The position numbers and the translations under genes are program-made. Under the pieces are notes generated by a model. The model was not told where the DNA came from, ran no database searches, and worked only from the letters and a program-made list of their open reading frames with translations. A DNA stretch of 21,616 nucleotides from Lachnospiraceae bacterium M18-1 (lineage in GTDB: Bacteria; Bacillota; Clostridia; Lachnospirales; Lachnospiraceae): positions 119,285 to 140,900 of the forward strand of contig KE159610.1 in NCBI GenBank assembly GCA_000403295.2, in the 5' to 3' direction. Below are positions 15,529-21,616 of this stretch, piece by piece; the first letter of the stretch is position 1, and every line of letters begins with the position of its first letter.

Positions 15529-15571
15529 AGAAGGCGAAACCATTGAAAACACGAGGTTTTGCCTTCTTTTT
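15529..15571 (+). terminator. Inward-facing terminator at the left IS end
   Basis: AGAAGGCGAAACC (15529-15541) pairs with GGTTTTGCCTTCT (15555-15567), 13 bp with one G-U, followed by a T-run to 15571. It points rightward and would stop transcripts entering the element from the left, including those from the duplicated LysR promoter. Confidence 0.8.
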
Positions 15572-15599
15572 GGTGTTTTGAAAATGTTGTATGGAAATC

Positions 15600-17498
15600 C
15601 TAGCTTGAAATTTTTTTTATTCTTTTATTTAGCTCTTTTGGCTGATAGTATTTTTTATCCAGACCAAGCTCATAAATGCTATTTAGTGCAGTGCACAGCT
15701 TTGACCCCGTATAGGCCGACATATAGTACATATCCTGGACATTTACAACATTCATATTTTTCAGCATCTCAATGATATTATCAATGGTAAAATGCATTCT
15801 TTCCGCAGGATCATTGTGGTCAATACCACACCTGCGGTCATAATCTTTACAGTAATCTTCAAGCTGCTTTTCCATCAGCCGATAGATCAGCAGTGCTGTG
15901 TAGCATATCATAAAATGAGCGGTGATATGTTCTTTGGTATGATGATATACAGGACGGCCGGAAAAATTTGTCTTCATAATCCGAAAACAGTCTTCTATTT
16001 TATACCGTTTTGAAGATATCTCAAGAATCTGGGCGGCATCATCATCCAGACTGGTAGCAACCGCATAGTAACCATCGTATTTTTCTTCTTCCCTGATCCG
16101 TTCTTCATTAATCTCGTAAATATCCTTCACGCTCCCATCCGATACCCTTTTGATAAATCTTGTCACATCATTTGGGCCTTTTTTATATGTTTCAGGGTCC
16201 AAATCCTTTAGCAGGCGCTTGGCTCGTTCAACCTGCCGGTTGCGGATATAGCGCTGATATTCCATGGTTTTTCTGGAAAATGTGATGATAATCTTTTGTT
16301 TGAGCATCCCTTTGGCTTTTACCTGTCTCTTTTTTCCATTTTTACATATTTTTTCTTCATAGAAACCCAGGTCTTCCAGACGGTCTGCATTTATTATTTT
16401 GTATGCCTTGTCCTGATAAAGGCGATAGTTTTCTTTTTTATGATGGTCAAAGCTTTTCATGCTATCAATCGTAACCGGATCATCGGAAGAAAGAAGCCGG
16501 TAGTCGCAATCGTTAAAAACAGCTTCCTGCAGAGTGCCTGCCATTTTTTTGATTGACTGGGTCACAATAAAAGCCCGCCCACCCATGGAATTAAAACGTC
16601 TGATATTGAGTGAGCCCAGCCCAGCATCTGCACAATAAATAAACGTCTTCCCTTTAAACATCTTTGTCAGTTCTTTTTCCAAGGGGATGGCAAGTGTCTG
16701 TTCATTATCTGACCCCGGGGCAAGACACATGGAAAGAGGAATCCCGTCCGCGTCCATGAAGAGTCCCATCTCTACCAATGGTGCGGGCTGATGCTGTTTG
16801 GAAGGGCCGTATTTACGGAAGCCTTTTATAAATTCCCCGGTCACTTCATCAACATAATCATCATCAGGCGACTCAACTTCAAAATAAAAATTTGTGCAGT
16901 CAAAGTAACATATGGAAGTATTACGCCTGACAATCCTGCAGCTATATTGGAAAAGGTTCTGGAGATATCCGGTATAGTTTTCAGCCAGAAGATCCAGTGT
17001 CCGGTGTATATGCTGGTACCCAATTTCCGGCTGTTCATAATAACGGCCCAGATGGCGGAGCGTGGCAAACTTGGATTCTGGTTCCAGTATCCTTGCGCAG
17101 GTTAGAAACCGGTTCACAAGGTTAGGGTCGAAGGTGATCCGGGAATCAGCGGATACTTTTTTGAGGAAGCTGCCAATTGCAAGGTTATGATAAACGGACT
17201 GCAGGAAAAAGTAGCCGATATTGCGGCTGGTGTCCGATGAAATAAGGTCATTTGATGCTTTGATCTTTTCGTCAAAGTCGATTGTCACCTCCATAGAGAC
17301 CTTACTGTTTTTCATCTGCTCGTTATATTCGGCAACTTTTTGCTTGGCATAAGCAAGGGGATCATCAGTGATCTTAAGAAGATCCAAGTGTTTACCGATC
17401 ACAGCTACATTTCTGGTAGAAGTCTTTTTGCCATTGCGGAATCCTTGCTGGATAAAATAAGTTGGGTTTTTTGATTTTCTGTCATAATTCAATTTCAT
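15600..17498 (-). CDS. IS1634-family DDE transposase
   Basis: This protein of 632 residues starts at MKLNYDRKSKNPTYFIQQGF, the usual N-terminus of this family. The longer frame from 17558 adds residues that read through the terminator region and is not credible. Catalytic acidic residues are visible: Asp in SICYFDCTNFYFEVE, Asp in FIYCADAGLGSLNIRRFN, and Glu in KRYKIEDCFRIMKTNFSGRP. The order and spacing fit IS1634/IS4-type DDE enzymes, and nothing suggests damage. The ATG is only six bases from the -10 box and has no upstream ribosome site, so the mRNA is probably leaderless. This would keep expression low. The C-terminus lies about 100 bp from the left IS end. Confidence 0.93.
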   Translation of the reverse strand: MKLNYDRKSKNPTYFIQQGFRNGKKTSTRNVAVIGKHLDLLKITDDPLAYAKQKVAEYNEQMKNSKVSMEVTIDFDEKIKASNDLISSDTSRNIGYFFLQSVYHNLAIGSFLKKVSADSRITFDPNLVNRFLTCARILEPESKFATLRHLGRYYEQPEIGYQHIHRTLDLLAENYTGYLQNLFQYSCRIVRRNTSICYFDCTNFYFEVESPDDDYVDEVTGEFIKGFRKYGPSKQHQPAPLVEMGLFMDADGIPLSMCLAPGSDNEQTLAIPLEKELTKMFKGKTFIYCADAGLGSLNIRRFNSMGGRAFIVTQSIKKMAGTLQEAVFNDCDYRLLSSDDPVTIDSMKSFDHHKKENYRLYQDKAYKIINADRLEDLGFYEEKICKNGKKRQVKAKGMLKQKIIITFSRKTMEYQRYIRNRQVERAKRLLKDLDPETYKKGPNDVTRFIKRVSDGSVKDIYEINEERIREEEKYDGYYAVATSLDDDAAQILEISSKRYKIEDCFRIMKTNFSGRPVYHHTKEHITAHFMICYTALLIYRLMEKQLEDYCKDYDRRCGIDHNDPAERMHFTIDNIIEMLKNMNVVNVQDMYYMSAYTGSKLCTALNSIYELGLDKKYYQPKELNKRIKKISS

Positions 17499-17504
17499 AA
17501 TACC

Positions 17505-17533
17505 ATTATAACACAATATACAACTCCATACAA
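17505..17533 (-). promoter_or_regulatory. Transposase promoter predicted to yield a leaderless mRNA
   Basis: On the minus strand TTGTAT (17533-17528), 17 bases, then TATAAT (17510-17505). The transposase ATG begins at 17498, which is where the start point is expected. The promoter is inside the terminator at 17559-17580, so it works independently of flanking transcription. Confidence 0.65.
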
Positions 17534-17558
17534 CATATAATTTTATAAAGTTTGACAT

Positions 17559-17580
17559 AAAAAAAGCCGCATTTTTGCGG
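17559..17580 (-). terminator. Inward-facing terminator at the right IS end
   Basis: On the minus strand CCGCA (17580-17576 side) pairs with TGCGG (17571-17567) around a 4-base loop, followed by GC-closing bases and a run of seven Ts (17565-17559). It would stop leftward transcripts entering the transposase from outside. Confidence 0.75.
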
Positions 17581-17619
17581 TTTATGGCGTTTTTTGCGGT
17601 TCAAAAGTGTTTAAAACCC

Positions 17620-17756
17620 GTCATCATATGGCAAAAAATATACGGTCTGTTCATTTATAAATCCTCCTGATCACATATTGATGCTGAAAAATACTTGTTT
17701 TCTTCTTTCATTATAGCCTCGAAAACCTTGACAGAGAATCTCCTATTTGTTATTAT
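17620..17756. repeat. Right copy of the 137-bp direct repeat flanking the IS
   Basis: Identical to 15364-15500. It includes the RibD-like start codon and leading codons as a dead stub that would give a 17-residue peptide ending inside the IS. It also carries the complete LysR promoter. A leftward TATAAT copy (17715-17710) faces into the IS. Confidence 0.92.
17728..17756 (+). promoter_or_regulatory. LysR gene promoter with palindrome
   Basis: A perfect TTGACA (17728-17733), a 17-base spacer and TATTAT (17751-17756), about 40 bases before the LysR ATG. GAGAATCTC (17734-17742), a 9-bp palindrome in the spacer, is a candidate site for LysR autoregulation, since it also lies at the -35 of the divergent operon. 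Confidence 0.75.
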
Positions 17757-17797
17757 GGCATATACTAAAAGTAGATACTAAGCAAAGGACTGATTTT

Positions 17798-18679
17798 ATG
17801 TTCAATCATAATTTAACGGCTTTTGTATATGCCGTAGACTGCGGCAGTTTCACAAAAGCTGCAAATAAATTGTTTGTCACCCCGACTGCTGTTATGAAAC
17901 AGATAAATTCTTTGGAATCCCACCTCAACTTAAAGTTGATAGAAAGAACAAGTCATGGAGTCCGTTTGACACCAGCAGGAAAAGTGATTTATAAAGATGC
18001 AAAATTTTTATTTGACTTCTCAAAACGCTCCATTGAGAACGCAAAACAGGCTGCAAATATACATGACCGAACCTTCTGTGTCGGAACTTCCTTATTAAAC
18101 CCGGCAAAGCCTTTCATGGACTTATGGTACAAGGTGAACAGTCAATTTCCCGATCACAAACTGCATTTAGTGCCTTTTGAAGATAACCACGAAGGCATTC
18201 TCTCCGAAATTGAACAATTAGGAGAAAAATTTGATTTTCTGCTTGGAGTCTGCGACTCCAGACAATGGCTTGACCGTTGCAATATGCTGCCGCTGGGACG
18301 ATATAAAAAAATGTGCGCCGTTTCCCGCGAACATCCATTGGCAACGAAAAAATACCTTGAACTTTCCGATCTGTATGGAGAGACCTTAATGATGGTAAAA
18401 GAAGGGGACTCGGAAGCGAATGATGTCATACGAAACGATCTGCGAAAACATCATCCAGCTATTCAGATTGAAGATACTACACAATTTTATGATATGTCTG
18501 TATTTAATCGCTGTGTAGAAACCGGGAATGTCCTGTTGATACTGGAATGCTGGCAAGACGTCCATCCGGCACTTGTCAGCATTCCTGTAAAATGGGATTA
18601 CAGTTCGCCCTATGGACTTTTGTATTCTTTAAATCCATCTGATAATGTAATTCAGTTTATAAATACAGTAAAGGCATAA
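17798..18679 (+). CDS. LysR-family transcriptional regulator
   Basis: The 293-residue protein has the LysR layout. The N-terminal winged helix-turn-helix reads LTAFVYAVDCGSFTKAANKL then VTPTAVMKQINSLESHLNLK and GVRLTPAGKVIYKDA. A C-terminal substrate-binding domain of about 200 residues follows (for example FCVGTSLLNPAKPFMDLWYK). The start is ATG 17798, seven bases after AAAGGAC; the upstream extension is not credible. Length is normal. It was originally transcribed divergently from the RibD-like/MATE/flavodoxin operon, the standard LysR arrangement, so it probably controls that operon. The IS now separates them by 2.1 kb, but both promoter copies survive. Confidence 0.92.
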   Translation: MFNHNLTAFVYAVDCGSFTKAANKLFVTPTAVMKQINSLESHLNLKLIERTSHGVRLTPAGKVIYKDAKFLFDFSKRSIENAKQAANIHDRTFCVGTSLLNPAKPFMDLWYKVNSQFPDHKLHLVPFEDNHEGILSEIEQLGEKFDFLLGVCDSRQWLDRCNMLPLGRYKKMCAVSREHPLATKKYLELSDLYGETLMMVKEGDSEANDVIRNDLRKHHPAIQIEDTTQFYDMSVFNRCVETGNVLLILECWQDVHPALVSIPVKWDYSSPYGLLYSLNPSDNVIQFINTVKA

Positions 18680-18772
18680 TTGAGAAATTATTGGATAAAG
18701 CCTTGAGGATAGGGACGTACTGTCTAATATTATGTTTTCTTCCGGTACAGATTGTTTTTCCTGATTCCTGTT

Positions 18773-19018
18773 CTACAATCCTAATCCTTCTACCCATGAT
18801 GTGACGGTTTCTTCCGAATCCCCTGAACGGAAACGCTCACCTTCCAGCCACTCCCCGGTTCCAGCCATTTCTTCCAGCAAGTCTCCGCTTTCACCAAAAC
18901 CGGAGCTTGAAGAAGTGCAGAAAGGGATCACCGTTTTCCCTGTGAAATCATTCGCCTTTATGAAACCATCTACCGGCCATGCAGCAATTCCCCACCAGAT
19001 AGGATAATAAACTGTAGC
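18773..19018 (-). pseudogene. Flavodoxin C-terminal fragment
   Basis: The minus-strand frame reads YPIWWGIAAWPVDGFIKAND, then GKTVIPFCTSSSSGFGESGD, ending VTSWVEGLGL and a stop at 18773. These match the second half of a flavodoxin (the WW flavin loop and the SGFG segment). The FMN phosphate-loop half is absent, and a stop lies in frame a few codons upstream of 19018. It is a third member of the flavodoxin group in this window and converges with LysR. It was probably a complete gene of the same regulon. Confidence 0.8.
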
Positions 19019-19188
19019 CCTCTCCCCTTATCCCTTGATTTTACTGGCATTGACTGGATACAAAAATGTGTTTTGTGTACCACTTTACAGAAGTCATTTT
19101 CATCCATACGCAGTATTTCCATAATTTAAAGTTATCGTGTCAAGAATAATCCTTGATTGGCAGATATAACTTTTTTCTACTTATTTAG

Positions 19189-19203
19189 TACACAGCTTGT
19201 GTA
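19189..19203. repeat. Short palindrome in the spacer between the flavodoxin fragment and the YobI remnant
   Basis: TACACA, GCT, TGTGTA. The surrounding 19019-19299 is AT-rich with no supported gene, only a short minus frame that runs into the flavodoxin fragment out of phase. Confidence 0.3.
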
Positions 19204-19299
19204 TTATCAAATTTCGTTTTTGAGTAGATGTTCGTAATCAAAATGTGGAAATCAAATTCTCCAAATCATTTTGAACTTGTAGACCTTTTCCCACCATTT

Positions 19300-21399
19300 T
19301 TATAGTAATTCATTTGGAAGTTCTGTTCTAACAATCCTTCTTCGGATTTTTTTGTATACCTTTTCTTCCTCATTTTCAATAAAACGATCAATAAATCCTG
19401 CGTCCTTTAGTGCAACTAATATCTTTTTGTTCATTGGATTAATCGTAATTTTCGGTCTTCTATTATACTCAAAAATTTTGACAAACTCTGATAGTCCTAA
19501 AAATGCAAGATACTGTTTACACTCGTCACTTGTTATTTCCTTAATAATTGTAATAAATAAGTTTATTCTATCAGTTTCACTAATACTGGTGTCTTTCAAT
19601 AATTCAATGATAATATCATTATTAATATTTTTCGGATCAGTACTTATTTGGACAATATTTCTTTTTGCTATTTTTAAAATTTCCTTCTGCACTTTAAGAC
19701 TATAATTCTTGTAATTTTGGAATAACTTAGGTAAATCACGGTTATCCAAATTATTTTTTAATATATATACTATAATCTCATCCGAATAATTTTGATCTAC
19801 AATTGATATTTTCTCTACAATTTCATCAAGCAATTTAATCTTCACTTCATCTGTAACTTCACATAATAAAATATCTTTTATCTCTTCTGCAGAAGCCATA
19901 CTTCCTGTCGCAATATTTACATATTCATATATCTTACCTATAATATAGTCCATTTTAATACTTTCATAGTTTTGTCTCATAAACAGAAGCGTCTCTTCTG
20001 TCATAGGAATATATTTCTCCTTAATTAATATTCCCATTTTATCATAAGGAACTCCAACAGTATCAAACATTGAATACGATGGCGAAATTGACAAAAGTAT
20101 CTCCCTATATTTATGTAACGTTAACTTTTTATTTGAAATACATTGACTCCAAAATCTTTCAATCAAATCATGATTAGAAACTACTTTATAGTTCAAATAT
20201 TCCCTGCCAGAATTAATGAATTCTACTAACTCATCTGTCAATCCCACCTTTCCATAATATTCCAAAATATTCTCTACTGTGTATTGTACTCCTAATTTTG
20301 TTATCAATTCCGTCTGATATCTTACTTCGTCAATATCTTCCAATATATCAATTAATGTTTTTAATCTTGCAATATATGCTACTTTATATTCTTCTGATAT
20401 ATTATCATCATTTATTATCATTACTGCATCGGTACTTCTATCTGTGAACTCACTTTCTTGAATGCCTAATATACTTTCCATAAGTAAATCCATATTCTCT
20501 TGTACATATTTACATAATGGTTGCTCTGGTTGACTATAAATCAAACTAATACACTGTTTTAATGCATCTTCAATATTCTCAATATGGTATTCTACTTCTA
20601 ACATTAAACAAATATTGTTAATATTAATTTCATAAAATGAGTTTTGATACACAGCCCTAAATAAATCTTTATTGCTTATCTCATAATCAAGTTCATTAAA
20701 AGATATTCCAAGTGTTTTCATGGCATCACATATTTTTACTACATTTGGGTTTTGTATTGCTAAGTAATCTTTCTGTGAAGAAATATAATCTGTCAAACAA
20801 TTATTTACATTAATCTTATGCAAATCATCCTCATTCGTATACTCTAACGTGGCAATACTATAATCCCTAATCTGTTTAACAGACATTCTTTGTCTAATAT
20901 TTACTTGTTCAAAAAATTGAGGCCATTGATTATTTATTATTACCACCAATCTTGCCTTTTCTCGATCTGTTTCAAAAAACTCACTAATAAACTGGACTCT
21001 GCATTCTTTCTTTAGTTGTTTCACAAAATATAAAAGAATCTCTCTTTTGTCTTCATTTTGAAGTAAATATTCAAACAAATCAAAATTCAAAGTTTCTTCC
21101 TGATCAAAATCAGAAATATCCAAATTCGACATTACCAAAATCACATTATCCAATTGATATGAAAATGGCTTAGCTATCTTATCTGTAATACTACGAAGAA
21201 ACATTTTATCCCCTTTAGTAAGACTGTTTTCATAAAAAAAAGTCATATAGTCATTATAGGATTCATCTATGTAGCCGTTCCAAATAAGATATTTTAGCAA
21301 GGCAAAATATTCGCTAGATTTTATTTCTTTATATTCATTAACATCTCCAATTTCATTCCGAGATGAAATTCGGAATATCTCATCTACATTCTCTCTAGT
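19300..21399 (-). pseudogene. YobI-like P-loop NTPase family protein, C-terminal part, cut by IS66
   Basis: The frame is open from the IS66 junction (21399) to 19300, 699 residues. It begins TRENVDEIFRISSRNEIGDV, then FALLKYLIWNGYIDESYNDY and MTFFYENSLTKGDKMFLRSI. From family memory this matches the region after the ATPase domain of YobI-type proteins (about 1200 residues). The N-terminal P-loop is not in the window, having been separated by the IS66. The rest is almost entirely alpha-helical, rich in Asn, Ile and Glu. YobI-type ATPases are commonly listed among candidate defence genes; the activity is unproven. The only start codon, a TTG at 21300, lies within conserved sequence. The DNA is visibly more AT-rich than the redox operon, suggesting separate transfer. 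Confidence 0.72.
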
Positions 21400-21616
21400 G
21401 TAAGCACGAAATAATCCGTATCTATGAATCCTCCATCATTTTTGATACAATAGCTCCAAATCAAGGAGGTATTGCCTATGAATGAAACGAACCTTACAAA
21501 AGAAGATTTCTGGATGAAGCGAATTCAGGATTTCCAAAAAAGCGGATTGTCAAGAAAAGAATGGTGTCAGGAAAATCAAGTCCCCCTGTCGACTTTCAGT
21601 TATTGGATCAGAAAAC
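21400..21616 (+). mobile_element. Second IS66-family element, left end
   Basis: The inverted repeat (21400-21425) starts GTAAGCACGAAATAATCCG and pairs with the IS66 right end at 2146-2171 (24 of 26). The element runs in the plus direction off the window and begins with tnpA. Its insertion disrupts the YobI-like gene. Bases 21392-21399 would be one copy of an 8-bp target duplication. Confidence 0.88.
21478..21616 (+). CDS. tnpA: IS66 TnpA-type accessory protein, N-terminal part
   Basis: The visible 46 residues start MNETNLTKEDFWMKRIQDFQ and continue SGLSRKEWCQENQVPLSTFS before YWIRK. This is the helix-turn-helix of IS66 Orf1/TnpA proteins ('W-x-x-x-I-x-x-x-x-x-SGLS-x-x-x-[FW]C-x-x-x-x-[IV]'). 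The ATG follows AAGGAGG (21463-21469) by eight bases. TnpA is required with TnpB and TnpC for transposition. The rest lies beyond the window. Confidence 0.88.
   Translation, partial: MNETNLTKEDFWMKRIQDFQKSGLSRKEWCQENQVPLSTFSYWIRK

Larger units (their letters stand above)
15501..17619 (-). mobile_element. IS1634-family insertion sequence
   Basis: The element is about 2.12 kb with one transposase gene on the minus strand. The ends are inverted: the left starts CCCGTTTTAAACACTTT, and the right read on the minus strand gives GGGTTTTAAACACTTTTGAA. It lies between a RibD-like gene and a LysR gene, inside a divergent promoter region. It is bounded by a 137-bp direct duplication. IS1634 was described in Mycoplasma mycoides as making unusually long, variable target duplications, which fits. 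The element has one inward-blocking terminator at each end. Confidence 0.9.

Noticed and set aside
17499..17558. N-terminal extension of the IS1634-type transposase
   Set aside because: It would start at the inward terminator's T-run; the family N-terminus and promoter fit the ATG at 17498.
18801..19007. 68-codon plus-strand frame
   Set aside because: It is the antisense of the flavodoxin fragment, whose minus-strand translation matches a known fold.
2172..21399. A circular molecule with a single IS66 copy spanning the window ends
   Set aside because: The 8 bases next to the right IS end (AATGCTGT) and the left IS end (TCTCTAGT) differ, contrary to a single insertion with a target duplication.

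Overview
The gene types and base use point to a low-GC gut Firmicute, most likely a Lachnospiraceae member (inference). The evidence is the IS66 and IS1634-type elements, the clostridial-style type I restriction remnant, the strong AGGAGG ribosome sites and AT-rich spacers. No rRNA, tRNA, CRISPR array or phage structural gene was seen. The window looks like an eroding accessory (defence-type) island lying next to a small redox/efflux operon.

Layout. (1) 1-2171: right part of an IS66-family element (tnpB end, tnpC, terminator, right inverted repeat). (2) 2172-4646: a STAND-type NTPase with C-terminal helical repeats, cut at its 5' end by that IS66, facing a small protein with a sigma-region-4-like helix-turn-helix. 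(3) 5039-9334: a type I restriction-modification remnant on the minus strand: Phd/YefM-like antitoxin, hsdM lacking its 3' part, then an hsdR lacking its 5' half. hsdS is absent, as if one deletion removed the middle of the locus. (4) 9465-10291: an intact-looking AbrB-like antitoxin / PIN toxin pair with a readable promoter and operator-like palindrome. (5) 10209-11697: about 1.5 kb with no convincing gene but many symmetric repeats, including five and a half copies of a 43-bp unit with a palindromic core.

(6) 11698-15398: minus-strand operon in the order RibD-like reductase, MATE exporter, flavodoxin, cupin, flavodoxin lipoprotein. The first gene is frameshifted by an 8-bp tandem duplication and the last by a small indel. 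(7) 15364-17756: an IS1634-family element inserted between this operon and its divergent LysR regulator. It is flanked by a 137-bp direct duplication that copies the whole divergent promoter region, so each neighbour keeps a promoter. The IS has inward-blocking terminators at both ends and a transposase promoter predicted to give a leaderless mRNA. (8) 17798-19018: the LysR gene and, convergent to it, a flavodoxin C-terminal fragment. (9) 19300-21399: the C-terminal part of a YobI-like protein, cut by a second IS66 (21400 to the end) in the same orientation as the first.

Thus 19.2 kb sits between two direct IS66 ends, each of which truncates a large defence-like ATPase gene. Several other genes are also broken, while the AbrB/PIN pair, cupin, flavodoxin, MATE and LysR genes appear intact. 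The most unusual observations are the 137-bp target duplication that preserves both divergent promoters, the 8-bp duplication that breaks an ATGA translational coupling, and the 43-bp palindrome-cored tandem array.
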